Shown: positions 7,354-15,681 of the stretch, one piece after another
Layout of the letters: every line of letters starts with the position of its first letter
Numbering within the stretch: the first letter of the stretch is position 1
Origin: Hadesarchaea archaeon
GTDB taxonomy: Archaea; Hadarchaeota; Hadarchaeia; Hadarchaeales; Hadarchaeaceae
Direction: 5' to 3'
Length of the DNA stretch: 34,644 nt
Assembly: GCA_030672285.1 (NCBI GenBank)
Contig: DAOVGS010000068.1
Location: 1-34,644 of the forward strand
The notes under the pieces: generated by a model
Told to the model about the DNA's origin: nothing
The model's input: only the letters and a program-made list of their open reading frames with translations
Databases searched by the model: none
Program-made: the position numbers and the translations under genes

Positions 7354-9739
7354 ATTAAAAAATTGGAAATCACACCTCAACACCGACCTGCGTTTTGGTG
7401 ATGGCACGAATGTCCTCGTGGGGACGATGGGCGCGGGGAAGAGTGCCGTGCTGGACGCGATAACCTATGCTCTTTTCGGGGTCCTGCCGGCGGTGCAGAC
7501 CAGACGCATCAAGCTCGAGGACCTCATCAGGAACAGACCCGACCCGATGGATCGAGCGGAGGTCGAGGTTGGCTTCCTAACCCCCGACGGCGACGAATTT
7601 ATGGTCAAACGTGTTATCGAGCGGGGCAAGGGGACGACGCTTTCGGAGCTCCGAAAGGGCACAGGCGAGTTGGTCGAGAGTCCAAGCTCAACGCGCGTGA
7701 GCGAGGTCATCCGCTCCCTCCTCAAACTCGATTACGATCTTTTCGAGCGAGCGATTTACTCGGAACAAAACCGTTTGGATTATTTCTTGACCCTACCGCG
7801 CGGCAAACGGATGGGGAGTATCGATGAGCTCTTGGGTATAAACAAGCTCGAGCTGGCGCGCAAAGAAATCGGCTCGCTTGCGAACCGTGTCAAGGACCGC
7901 GTGGAGGAACGAAAGGGAACCATGCGACAGCTCGGACAGGATGTTTCGCTGGCTCTCTTGCCGACCTACGAGCAGGAGATGAGGGATATGGCGCTCTCGA
8001 AACAGGAGACCCAGATGAGGCTTCAGCAAATTCAGCCGGAGCTGGAGGCAGCCTCCTCCCAACTTCAACAGTTGCGCAAGACCGAACAGGAACTCGCGCG
8101 ATTGGATAGCTCATCCCGTGAACTTGAGGGGGCGATAAACGCGTTGGGCCGTCAACTCGAGCAGATCAAAGGGAGGCTCGGAGCTGCGGTCGGGATTGCT
8201 CACGAAGAACTCAAACGACGGGTGGGGGATCTCGAGCGGACCTGCCATGAGGCCGAAGCCCGAGTGAGCGAGCTCAACTCCAATTTAACTACTAGCAGTT
8301 CAAGGGCGCGGGAATTGGAAACTAGGATAGGAATGATTCGCGAACGCTTGGAAAGGCTCGTGAGCGAGATAGAGCGGAAAGACAAGTTAAGTGAGGAACT
8401 GGAAAAACTGAGGCCACAGGAGCTGGCGAAGCTGATCGAGGGGCTGCAGCTTGAGTCTAGGAGCGCCGGCGATGAACTTGCAGCTTCTCATGCCCGAGCG
8501 CAGGATCTTCGGCAGACGATGGATGAGCTTGCAGCGGCAGGCTCAACGTGTCCGGTCTGTGAAAGCCCGCTCGAGGAGGGTAAAAAACAGCAATTGTTGG
8601 AGGAGCGCAGAGGCCAGCTCGAGGCGAAACTCAAACGCGTGGTCGAGCTCGAGGCGCGCGTGAAAGAATTAAATAAAAATTTAGACGAGAAGCTCGAACT
8701 CCGGAGGAAAGCCCAGTTACTGGCGAAGGAGATCGAGGAGCTTCCCGTGCGAGAGGCCGAGCGTTCTCAGCTCCTTCAACAACTTCAGAATTCAGAACGG
8801 GAACTTCCGAGCGTGCGGGAGGCAACAAGGAAACTCACGGCTGAGGTCGAGGGGGCACGCAGGGAAGCGGAAGCGCTCCGCGAGCAGCTCACCGTGGCCA
8901 AGCAATCGCTCCAACTGCGGCTCGACTTGGACCAGCTCGAGCTCGAACACAAGCAGAAGCTCGCCGAACGATTGCGCGTGCAGCACGAGCTGTGGCAGGT
9001 GAAGAGCACCTACGATGAGGCACGGGCGAAGGAGCTCGAGAAGCGCCACGAGGAACTCATCCGCACCCACGAGCACTTACGCACCGAGCTCGTCGGGAAG
9101 GAGCAGCTTATCTCGGAGAAACGAAAGCTCATCGAGAGCATCAGGGAAAAGCGAGAGATGATCACGCGATGTGAGACAGAGATAAAGCACTTGGAGGATG
9201 CGGTGAGGGCCCTAACCACGATTCAAGCCGCGCTCGCGCGAACCCAGACGGCAATGCGCAGGGAGTTCATCGATGGGGTCAACGAAGCGATGAGCGAGCT
9301 CTGGGAGAGCGTCTACCCATATGGGGATTTCACGGGCATCAAGCTCGCCGTCGAGGGAGGTGAACGGGGAGGCGATTACGTGCTGCAGCTCAGGGATCGC
9401 GGGGGGAATTGGGTTCCGGTCGAGGGGGTCGCGAGCGGGGGCGAGCGCACCGATGCCTGCCTGGCGCTCCGGATAGCGTTCGCGATTGTACTTACGCCCT
9501 CGCTCAGCTGGATCGTGCTCGATGAGCCGACCCACAACCTCGATGAGGAGGGCATCCGAGAGCTCGCTCGGGTCCTGAGGGAGCGCCTGCCCGAGGTCGT
9601 GCAGCAGATCATACTCATAACTCACGAGCAGCGGCTGGAGGAAGCGGTGAGCGGTTACCTCTATCGTTTCTCCCGGAACAAAGGCGTGGATGAGCCGACG
9701 AGGGCCCAGCGGGTAACGGTGCCTGAGAGATTTGATTGA
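7337..9739 (+). CDS. rad50: Rad50 SMC-like ATPase with zinc hook
   Basis: ABC/SMC-type ATPase that tethers and opens DNA ends with Mre11. Walker A is GTMGAGKS (29-36), the Q-loop is YSEQNR (141-146), and a long heptad-rich coiled coil runs from about residue 170 to 630. The zinc hook CPVC (405-408) lies in the middle of the coil. The signature ASGGE (699-703, a variant of LSGGE), Walker B WIVLDEP (725-731) with catalytic Glu730, the D-loop and the switch His763 (ITHEQ) follow. At 800 aa it is somewhat shorter than many archaeal Rad50 proteins (about 880), which fits a shorter coil. The start codon lies inside the end of mre11 (17-bp overlap), so the two subunits are probably translationally coupled. 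Confidence 0.96.
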   Translation: MITQVKLKNWKSHLNTDLRFGDGTNVLVGTMGAGKSAVLDAITYALFGVLPAVQTRRIKLEDLIRNRPDPMDRAEVEVGFLTPDGDEFMVKRVIERGKGTTLSELRKGTGELVESPSSTRVSEVIRSLLKLDYDLFERAIYSEQNRLDYFLTLPRGKRMGSIDELLGINKLELARKEIGSLANRVKDRVEERKGTMRQLGQDVSLALLPTYEQEMRDMALSKQETQMRLQQIQPELEAASSQLQQLRKTEQELARLDSSSRELEGAINALGRQLEQIKGRLGAAVGIAHEELKRRVGDLERTCHEAEARVSELNSNLTTSSSRARELETRIGMIRERLERLVSEIERKDKLSEELEKLRPQELAKLIEGLQLESRSAGDELAASHARAQDLRQTMDELAAAGSTCPVCESPLEEGKKQQLLEERRGQLEAKLKRVVELEARVKELNKNLDEKLELRRKAQLLAKEIEELPVREAERSQLLQQLQNSERELPSVREATRKLTAEVEGARREAEALREQLTVAKQSLQLRLDLDQLELEHKQKLAERLRVQHELWQVKSTYDEARAKELEKRHEELIRTHEHLRTELVGKEQLISEKRKLIESIREKREMITRCETEIKHLEDAVRALTTIQAALARTQTAMRREFIDGVNEAMSELWESVYPYGDFTGIKLAVEGGERGGDYVLQLRDRGGNWVPVEGVASGGERTDACLALRIAFAIVLTPSLSWIVLDEPTHNLDEEGIRELARVLRERLPEVVQQIILITHEQRLEEAVSGYLYRFSRNKGVDEPTRAQRVTVPERFD

Positions 9740-9740
9740 C

Positions 9741-10238
9741 TTAGGTTTCAGCGATCTCGAAAATCCTCACGCTCACGGTCACAGCGATGTTCTCCCCGCC
9801 GGCCATGGTCAAACGCACCTCACCCGCCCTAGCGAATGGTTTTTCCGCGCCCAAGCCGAGCCCAGCACCCTCGGGCCATGAAAGCTTCCACGAGTCATTT
9901 TCATAACTTAGGCCAACCGCCACGGCGTATCCGGATGGGCAAAGGTATTCGAGGGCGTTCTCCATGACCGAGCGCAGGTAGGGTCCGGGCACGGTCGGTT
10001 GTTCCAGCAGGAGGTTCTCGGCGGCCGCGCGCAGGTAGCTCACGCTGTAGTTGTCGACCCAAGCGAGTTCCAGAGTTTTGTACAGGTGCTCGCTCTTGAG
10101 CTTGAGCTGGCGGTCCGTAGCCGCTTCCAGCGGCCTCAAGCTGTAGGAGTGCATGAATACGGCCGCGAGGACGAGCATCACGAACATGAATGCCATCGCC
10201 AGCACGTCGGCAACGCCACGATTGTTCAGGCCCGCCAT
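9741..10238 (-). CDS. Pilin-like / secreted single-TM protein (last gene of the cluster)
   Basis: Unknown family. I chose the ATG at 10238, which gives MAGLNNRGVADVLAM at the N-terminus; the frame stays open 18 codons further upstream, but that extension lies inside the preceding gene. The start resembles an archaeal type IV prepilin-like leader: a short polar head, a Gly, then a hydrophobic helix (about residues 10-30, VLAMAFMFVMLVLAAVF) that would form the core of a pilus or a membrane anchor. The remaining 135 residues are soluble and mixed, with strand-rich C-terminal segments (GENIAVTVSVRIFEI). It overlaps the upstream gene by 13 bp and ends 2 bp from the rad50 stop (convergent). Likely an accessory or minor pilin, or a surface protein; I cannot name the family. 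Confidence 0.6.
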   Translation of the reverse strand: MAGLNNRGVADVLAMAFMFVMLVLAAVFMHSYSLRPLEAATDRQLKLKSEHLYKTLELAWVDNYSVSYLRAAAENLLLEQPTVPGPYLRSVMENALEYLCPSGYAVAVGLSYENDSWKLSWPEGAGLGLGAEKPFARAGEVRLTMAGGENIAVTVSVRIFEIAET

Positions 10239-10645
10239 GCCATCACGCTCAGCTTGGCTGGGAGGAAACGGGCGTTCTCGTAAAGGACGCAAGGCACCGC
10301 CAAGGATCCTATTGTCCTATCATCGGGCGGGGTTGAACCGTAGGGCCCGAGAACGCGCTCGCCCCCCGCTTCATACCTCACGGTCACCTGAAAATCGAAG
10401 TTTTCCCCGGCTAACTCCCGTCTGGTGGAGAGACTTTCAAGTTTCGCTGGATCGATTATGTACATGTTGTTTTCGTATGTCAACTCCTCCACGGATAGGC
10501 TGGTAACGATTGCCGTGGTAGCATCGCTCAGCTCCGCAAGCTTGGAAATCGCGCGGTGTTGTTGGTAAGCGGAGACGGTCACGAGTAAGAAGGAAATCAC
10601 GAGGATGCATGTGATGAGCGTCTTCAGGATCTGGGTCAGCGTCAC
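10226..10645 (-). CDS. Single-TM secreted protein of the pilin-like cluster
   Basis: 139 aa, unrecognised family. The N-terminus MTLTQILKTLITCILVISFLL is a short basic head followed by a 20-residue hydrophobic helix, then a polar, probably extracytoplasmic domain containing a short acidic helix and a strand-rich part (FDFQVTVRYEAGGERVLGPYG). It resembles the small membrane-anchored components encoded beside archaeal pilins. The ATG overlaps the stop codon of the upstream gene by 4 bp (10642-10645) and its own 3' end overlaps the next gene by 13 bp, so these genes are tightly coupled. It contains one Cys (VPCVLYENARF). Confidence 0.6.
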   Translation of the reverse strand: MTLTQILKTLITCILVISFLLVTVSAYQQHRAISKLAELSDATTAIVTSLSVEELTYENNMYIIDPAKLESLSTRRELAGENFDFQVTVRYEAGGERVLGPYGSTPPDDRTIGSLAVPCVLYENARFLPAKLSVMAWRA

Positions 10646-10995
10646 TCGCTCACCACCACCGAGTTATCTTCAATTTTTATGGTTAATCGATGGTAACCCT
10701 CGCCCAGCACGGGGCTGACGATAGGTAAAGAGTACCCATTTTCGGGGAGCGTGAAACCATTGATGTTCAAGCGTTGGTTTTCGAATTTGAGCTCATAGCC
10801 GGGAGGTATGGTGATCTCGATCGTTCGATTATCATCAAATGCAATTGTGGTCAAAATGCTTTGGTTCAGCTCAAGCGCGGCGTCCCTCGCCCTGCGCTCG
10901 CGGTCGAGGGCTTGGAGAAACTGTTAGCCTAAGATAAATATTGAGACCACGAAGGCGGCGAGGATTACTAGAGCGAGGGTCCTGAGAGCTGGCAT
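10642..10995 (-). pseudogene. Pilin-like secreted protein interrupted by an in-frame TAA
   Basis: A complete 118-codon frame starts at ATG 10995, 9 bp after the upstream stop, and ends at 10642. Codon 24 (10924-10926) is TAA. Before it the protein reads MPALRTLALVILAAFVVSI then FILG, a perfect membrane-anchor helix; after it comes QFLQALDRERRARDAALEL, an amphipathic continuation like that of pilins, then a 70-residue strand-rich domain (TIEITIPPGYELKFENQRL). The reading frame, spacing and overlap with the next gene are intact, so only the one codon is wrong. CAA, AAA or GAA at that position would restore it. Possibilities are a recent nonsense mutation, a sequencing or assembly error, or restart at a later TTG. 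TAA is not a known archaeal recoding codon. Confidence 0.7.
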
Positions 10996-11004
10996 CCTCA
11001 CGAC

Positions 11005-11460
11005 CTATTGAATCCTCAGAACGAACGTGTCCGACTTCTCCAAACCATCCGTGCCGGAGCCCTTGACCGTTATCGTGACATTCTCGGGGGTTGCGGTGCT
11101 ATCGACTTTTATCGTCATCGTTGAGCCGAAATTCGGGACGCCACTCGAAGGGTTGAAGGTTATGGTTACACCGGTGTGTGATGGGCTAGAACTCAGTGTC
11201 ACGGTCTCGTTGTAACCGCCCAATATCTTCTCGACGTTTACTTGAACGGTTGTTGAGTTGTCGCCCGTGGCCGGCTTTCCAATAACAACTTCGTTTGTAT
11301 CCACATCCACGCTGAAGCTTAATTGTTCCTCGATACCTCTACCAGCCGAGCGGTAGACCGCCACCCCTATACCGAGTCCCACCGCGAGCAAGATTATGCC
11401 GGCCATGATTTTCATTACGGTCGGCTCGACTCCAGCCTCATTCTTCAACAATTTCTTCAC
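11005..11460 (-). CDS. Archaeal pilin-like protein with Ig-like C-terminal domain
   Basis: 151 aa, first gene of the minus-strand cluster. The N-terminus (MKKLLKNEAGVEPTVMKI) has a short basic head, then a 22-residue hydrophobic helix (AGIILLAVGLGIGVAVY) typical of archaeal type IV pilin or archaellin-like proteins; the G-V-E around residue 10 is reminiscent of a prepilin cleavage site but is not a canonical match. Residues about 50-150 are a Thr/Ser/Val-rich beta domain with Ig-like repeats (GVTITFNPSSGVPNFGSTMT, ENVTITVKGSGTDG), as in many archaeal secreted proteins. The GTG start at 11460 lies just after a GAGTGAG purine patch. Likely the major structural or adhesive component of the cluster. 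Confidence 0.65.
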   Translation of the reverse strand: MKKLLKNEAGVEPTVMKIMAGIILLAVGLGIGVAVYRSAGRGIEEQLSFSVDVDTNEVVIGKPATGDNSTTVQVNVEKILGGYNETVTLSSSPSHTGVTITFNPSSGVPNFGSTMTIKVDSTATPENVTITVKGSGTDGLEKSDTFVLRIQ

Positions 11461-11490
11461 CTCACTCGGCCCCCATAGCCTTAGAGCGCT

Positions 11491-11503
11491 ATCCGATTTT
11501 AAG
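11491..11503. promoter_or_regulatory. Shared TATA-like core of a divergent promoter
   Basis: CCGATTTTAAGGC reads as a TATA-like box in both directions. It lies about 35 nt before the pilin-cluster start (11460, minus) and about 37 nt before the kinase-like ATG (11540, plus), suitable for short leaders on both sides. Inference from spacing and composition only. Confidence 0.4.
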
Positions 11504-11539
11504 GCACTGGGTTAATAATGTTTGTTGGCGGGGGCACCC

Positions 11540-12052
11540 ATGCGAGTGAGTTGTGTTAGGGGTAGGCCAAAATTGGTTGGAAAGGGTATTTACAGGCAGG
11601 TGTTTAAAGTTAGAAATCTTGCGCTTAAAATTGAGAAAGGTCGTGGCAAGGGGATCAAGGAGCTGCAGAGAAGGGCGGCGGCGATGGATTCCCACCAACG
11701 GAAGATCAGGCGGGAGCTGACCTTTCTGCCGGCATATTACGGGACGATTTTGGCCGAGGTCAGGGATGGCAGCACCTCTCGGGTGATAATCACTTTCCAC
11801 GAGTACGTGGGTCCCCTCCCTGTCTATTCGATCCGGACGCTGAGGGCGATTTTCAGCTTGATAGGAAAGGCAAGTGAGAAAGGTTACGTGCTCGATATAA
11901 AGCCATCAAACTTCGGCAGGAAAGGTAAGAAAGTTATCTACCTAGACGAGTACGGCATCGGGAAAGGGCCGTTGCCTCCCGACTTGCTCGAGGATCTCAA
12001 CAAATTCGTCAAGCTCGCGCTCAGAAAACTGACGATAAAAAGAGCCGGTTGA
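11540..12052 (+). CDS. Small protein-kinase-fold protein
   Basis: About 170 aa, roughly half of a normal kinase domain. I use the ATG at 11540; in-frame TTG codons at 11522 and 11525 are alternatives. Visible kinase features are a nucleotide-loop-like GKGIYRQVFKV, an AxK-type lysine in LALKIEKG, the catalytic-loop-like YVLDIKPSNFG (D-x-K-P-S-N, as in HRDxKPxN) and a metal-loop-like VIYLDEYGIG in place of DFG. The C-lobe stops soon after. The closest group I can think of is minimal kinase-like proteins such as the YrbL type or RIO-like kinases, but this is fold-level resemblance. It is divergent from the pilin-like cluster and ends 5 bp from the purB stop (convergent). Whether it phosphorylates protein or a small molecule is unknown. 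Confidence 0.65.
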   Translation: MRVSCVRGRPKLVGKGIYRQVFKVRNLALKIEKGRGKGIKELQRRAAAMDSHQRKIRRELTFLPAYYGTILAEVRDGSTSRVIITFHEYVGPLPVYSIRTLRAIFSLIGKASEKGYVLDIKPSNFGRKGKKVIYLDEYGIGKGPLPPDLLEDLNKFVKLALRKLTIKRAG

Positions 12053-12057
12053 GCCCC

Positions 12058-13413
12058 CTACTTCCTTGCGAGGGGCCTGAGCTCCTTGACCACGCGCTCG
12101 ACGGTTGCAGCGGCGCTCCCGAGATATTTCCGCGGGTCTACCAGTTTTTCAATTTCCCCCTCCGGGATGTATCGCGTCACCCTACGCTCTCGGCGCAGCA
12201 CCGCGGCCAACGGGATATTGTTGCGCACCGAGGTCGAGCTGCACCTCCTCAGCAAGGCGTGGGCTTCCTGACGGTTCATCCCTCGCCGGGTGAGCTCGAT
12301 CATCACCGCCTCGGCCATGTTCAGCCCGCGGGTCAGTTCGAGGTTGCGCTTCATTTGTTTGGGGAACACAAGGAGGTTGTCGAGCACGTAGAGGGATGTC
12401 TTGAGCATTTCATCGGCCAGCAGGAAGCACTCGGGCAAAAGCACCCGTTCGCATGAAGAGTTCGTCAGGTCCCGCTCGTGTTCGATGACGATGTTCTCGA
12501 GCCCAGCCTGCACGTTCGCACGTAACACCCTAGCGAGCCCACATATTTTCTCGCATCGGATTGGGTTGTGCTTGTGAGGCATGGTGCTGCTCCCTATCTG
12601 TCGTGCGGCAAATGGTTCCGCGAGCTCACCGATTTCGGTGCGCTGGAGGTTCCGAATCTCGCGGGCGATTTTGTCTAGGGTGCTCCCGAGCAACCCAAAA
12701 AATGAAACAAGTTCGGCGAAGCGATCGCGCTGAAGGATTTGGTTGGAGGCCGTGGCAGCTGCTAACTTGAGTTCCCGCATCACTAGCTCTTGAACTTTTG
12801 GACCTTTGCCCCCCCAAGCGGCCCCGGCCCCGACCGCCCCGCTCATTTTTCCGACGATCACACGGGGTTTGATTTGCTCGAGTCGTTCCAGGTGCCGCCC
12901 GAGCTCGCACGCCCAGATCGCGAACTTCAGCCCAAGCGTCGTGGGCACAGCGTGTTGCCCGTGGGTTCGCCCGACCATGATCGTGTTTTTGTACTTGGCG
13001 GCTTGCTTGAGGACTATCCTGAGTAACTTTCGAAGGTCACGTTCAACTATCGTCAAACCATCGCGGATTTGCAGAGCTGCGACGGTGTCGAGGATGTCGT
13101 TGCTGGTGGCGCCGAAGTGCACATATCGCCCAGCTTTGCCCGATACCTTGGCCAATGCTAGAACGAGGGTCATCGTCTCGTGTTGGACCTCTCGCTCGAG
13201 TTCTCGAATCCGCGCGACACCTACGTGCTTGATCGATGCGCTTCGGGCAATTTTGCTCGCGTCCGCATTTGGGATCATGCCAACGTTTGCGAGGGCTTTT
13301 GCGAGAACCGCCTCGACATCGAGCATCCGCTGAAAACGAGCTTCGAGCTCAAAGATCGAGCGCATCTCGCGGCTGCCGTAGCGCTCCTCGATTGGGTGGA
13401 CGGGCAACCTCAA
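12058..13413 (-). CDS. purB: Adenylosuccinate lyase
   Basis: Fumarase/aspartase-superfamily enzyme that splits adenylosuccinate to AMP and SAICAR to AICAR, cytoplasmic and homotetrameric. The N-terminus VHPIEERYGSREMRSIFE is typical of the family. GRTHGQHAVPTTLG (about 148-161) carries the catalytic His of the second conserved region, and the signature loop GSSTMPHKHNPIRCEKI (about 271-287) carries the catalytic Ser. At 451 aa the length is standard. There is no ATG near the N-terminus: TTG at 13413 or TTG at 13407 begins the protein, with a GGGGTTGAGG purine run just before. It is downstream of hel308 on the same strand with an 81-bp gap containing AT-rich boxes. purA, the preceding pathway step, is 12 kb away on the other strand. 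Confidence 0.95.
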   Translation of the reverse strand: MRLPVHPIEERYGSREMRSIFELEARFQRMLDVEAVLAKALANVGMIPNADASKIARSASIKHVGVARIRELEREVQHETMTLVLALAKVSGKAGRYVHFGATSNDILDTVAALQIRDGLTIVERDLRKLLRIVLKQAAKYKNTIMVGRTHGQHAVPTTLGLKFAIWACELGRHLERLEQIKPRVIVGKMSGAVGAGAAWGGKGPKVQELVMRELKLAAATASNQILQRDRFAELVSFFGLLGSTLDKIAREIRNLQRTEIGELAEPFAARQIGSSTMPHKHNPIRCEKICGLARVLRANVQAGLENIVIEHERDLTNSSCERVLLPECFLLADEMLKTSLYVLDNLLVFPKQMKRNLELTRGLNMAEAVMIELTRRGMNRQEAHALLRRCSSTSVRNNIPLAAVLRRERRVTRYIPEGEIEKLVDPRKYLGSAAATVERVVKELRPLARK

Positions 13414-13494
13414 CCCCTAATCGACAAGTTTTGGCGTGCAATAAAGCTTTGCGGTTGATTGAGTACTCTGAATATCCTCTCAAATTCAGCGCAT

Positions 13495-15681
13495 TTATAT
13501 CTCGGTCGCTAACTCGCCGCCTTCTTCAACCTGCCGCTTGATGTTTCGCGCGATCTCAGCGCCGATGTAGGGCACCCGCGCTAGCTCCTTTTCATCCGCC
13601 CGTTTGATGTCCGCGAGCCCTCGATATCCCGTTTTGAAAAGGCTTCGCGCTCGCACACGCCCAATGCCTCTGAGTTGCACGAGCTCGAGCAGTTCATCCT
13701 TGACGCCGTAGCGAATCCGCCCGCGTAGCTTTCGGAGCGGGGTGAGCGCGGGTTTGGCTTTGAAGAGCTTTGCGAGATCGTGGGCAGCGTAGAGCAACCA
13801 TCTAGCCGTATCCACGTTCCTTCGGATGTCTCCAGCCCCAACGCCGAACTGCTCGTGGATGTCATCCTCGCGCACCTCCTCGAGCCAAGCTTGGAGCATC
13901 TGCGCCGTCTTCACCTCCGCGAGAAAGAACTCGTATCGGTCGGGCTCGCCGTGCTGGTCTGGGATAGGTGTCAAGAGTTCATCGGCATGCTCTATCAGGA
14001 ACTGCTCGAGGTCGGGGTAATCGTGCCGCCTCAGGTAGAGCCGCCCCATGTCAGGGGTGTGGCAGACGAGGTGGAGTAGGCTGAGGGCTGTCGGCTCTCG
14101 AGCGGCGATTCCCTTGATCCCGTCGCGCAGGACGACCGCCGATAGGGGATCGATGTAGAGGCGGGAAACGCGCTCTCCGAAGGGGGTCGCGAGCAACAGC
14201 TTTCCCTGTCTGCGGATCATCCCCTCCCGCTCGAGGAAATCCAACACTCGCTCGACGACTCGCTCGACATCGCTGACAGCATATTGATGGGCGAAGAAGG
14301 TCTGCTCCATGAACTCCATCATCCCATCGGCATCGCTAACGTACCCTGCGGCGATCGAGGCGAGCACGTGGGTTCGGAGAGCCGGTTCGGTCGCGAGCTT
14401 CGAGGTTATCCGCTCGGGCTCGGCACGAATGAACTCCTCGAACAGCGCTTCCACCTCGCCCCTCCCCTTGGCAATCAGCACGGCCTCGCCATATTTATCG
14501 TATTGCGGCCGTCCTGCCCTTCCCGACATTTGATGAAATTCTAGCACGGGGATGAGCTGGAGTCCATAGGGCTCTACGTAGCGGCGGTAGTCGCGGATGA
14601 TCGTCCGCCGCGAGGGAAGATTGACACCCGCGGCCAGCGTCGGGGTTGCACATATCACTTTTATCAAATTTCCCCTGAACGCGTCTTCGACGGCTTTTCG
14701 CTGGGCGTAGTGGAGCCCGGCGTGGTGAAATGCTGCCCCCTGTCTAACGCACTCGGCTAGTTGACGGCATGTTCGCGTGGATTCCCCGAGCGCCTTTTCA
14801 ACCTTATTCCCAACGACATCGAGCCCCTCCCGTTCCTCGGCCGAAAGAAACTCGCGCACGTGTTTCGCTGCAAGCACGGCCGCAGCTTGGGCCGAACGGC
14901 GGGTGCCGACGAAAACGAGCGCTTGCCCGCCCTCCCGCACGGTATCGATGGCGAGCGCCGCGAGCTCATTCTTGGTCCCAACTTCTACCGCCCGCTTGCT
15001 CCCGTCGTCGAACTTTATCTTTTCTCTATAGTACACCCCCTTCTTCAGGGGGACGGGACGCCATTCGCTTTTGACGAGCTTCGCGTCGAGCCACTCGGCC
15101 ATCTCATCCGCGTTTTTTATGGTTGCGCTGAGTGCGAGTGTCTGGAGCTCTGGGTTGACCTGTCGGAGCCTGGCCGTCAAAACTTCGAGCGTAGGGCCGC
15201 GTCCGGGGTCATCGATGAGATGAATTTCGTCGAGCACCACAACCGAGATGATGTCGGCGAGCCATTTTGCGCGGTGGCGGAGCAAGGAGTCGACTTTCTC
15301 GGAGGTCGCGATGAGGATGTCGTAGCGAGCGAGCCTCGGGTCAGCGACATCGAAATCGCCGGTACTTATCCCAACTTTCACCCCAAGCGGTCCGTACTTC
15401 TCCCTGAACTCCTCATACTTCTCACTCGCCAGCGCTCGAAGCGGGACGATGTAAAGGCATTTGCCCCCTCGTTCAAGCACGGATTTGAGCATGCAGAACT
15501 CGGCGATGAGCGTCTTGCCGCTCGCGGTCGGGATCGCCAACACGAGGTTTTCCCCATCGAGGGCACCCTTTTTCACCGCATCCACTTGTGGTGGGTAAAG
15601 TGTGGTTATGCCTGATTTTTCCAGCGTTGTAGCGACTTGCTTCGGCAGCCCGTACTTCTCACACAGCTCTTCGACCTTCAC
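13495..15681 (-). CDS. hel308: Hel308 DNA repair helicase
   Basis: Superfamily 2 Ski2-like 3'-5' DNA helicase that acts at stalled forks, displacing lagging-strand DNA. The N-terminal Q-motif (LYPPQVDAV), motif I PTASGKT (51-57), motif Ia PLRALASEKY, motif II DEIH (151-154), motif III LSATI (about 190) and motif VI QMSGRAGRPQYDKYGEA (about 395) are all present. The winged-helix and ratchet domains follow, and the C-terminus has the Hel308 helix-loop-helix with LRGIGRVRARSLF (about residues 674-686) and a second hairpin-like VPYIGAEIARNI. At 728 aa it matches the family. Translation begins at GTG 15681 because an in-frame TGA lies two codons upstream. It is divergent from elp3 across 52 bp. 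Confidence 0.95.
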   Translation of the reverse strand: MKVEELCEKYGLPKQVATTLEKSGITTLYPPQVDAVKKGALDGENLVLAIPTASGKTLIAEFCMLKSVLERGGKCLYIVPLRALASEKYEEFREKYGPLGVKVGISTGDFDVADPRLARYDILIATSEKVDSLLRHRAKWLADIISVVVLDEIHLIDDPGRGPTLEVLTARLRQVNPELQTLALSATIKNADEMAEWLDAKLVKSEWRPVPLKKGVYYREKIKFDDGSKRAVEVGTKNELAALAIDTVREGGQALVFVGTRRSAQAAAVLAAKHVREFLSAEEREGLDVVGNKVEKALGESTRTCRQLAECVRQGAAFHHAGLHYAQRKAVEDAFRGNLIKVICATPTLAAGVNLPSRRTIIRDYRRYVEPYGLQLIPVLEFHQMSGRAGRPQYDKYGEAVLIAKGRGEVEALFEEFIRAEPERITSKLATEPALRTHVLASIAAGYVSDADGMMEFMEQTFFAHQYAVSDVERVVERVLDFLEREGMIRRQGKLLLATPFGERVSRLYIDPLSAVVLRDGIKGIAAREPTALSLLHLVCHTPDMGRLYLRRHDYPDLEQFLIEHADELLTPIPDQHGEPDRYEFFLAEVKTAQMLQAWLEEVREDDIHEQFGVGAGDIRRNVDTARWLLYAAHDLAKLFKAKPALTPLRKLRGRIRYGVKDELLELVQLRGIGRVRARSLFKTGYRGLADIKRADEKELARVPYIGAEIARNIKRQVEEGGELATEI

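Noticed and set aside
10642-10854. Treating the 70-aa frame starting at TTG 10854 as an independent small gene
   Set aside because: The same frame continues upstream through one TAA to an ATG with a perfect membrane helix and a 9-bp spacing to the previous gene, so a broken longer gene explains it better.
10924-10926. Programmed readthrough of the stop as pyrrolysine or selenocysteine
   Set aside because: The codon is TAA, not TAG or TGA, and no structural element is visible nearby.
14761-15615. Plus-strand open frame of 284 codons inside hel308
   Set aside because: Antisense shadow of the helicase; hel308 motifs are intact on the minus strand.
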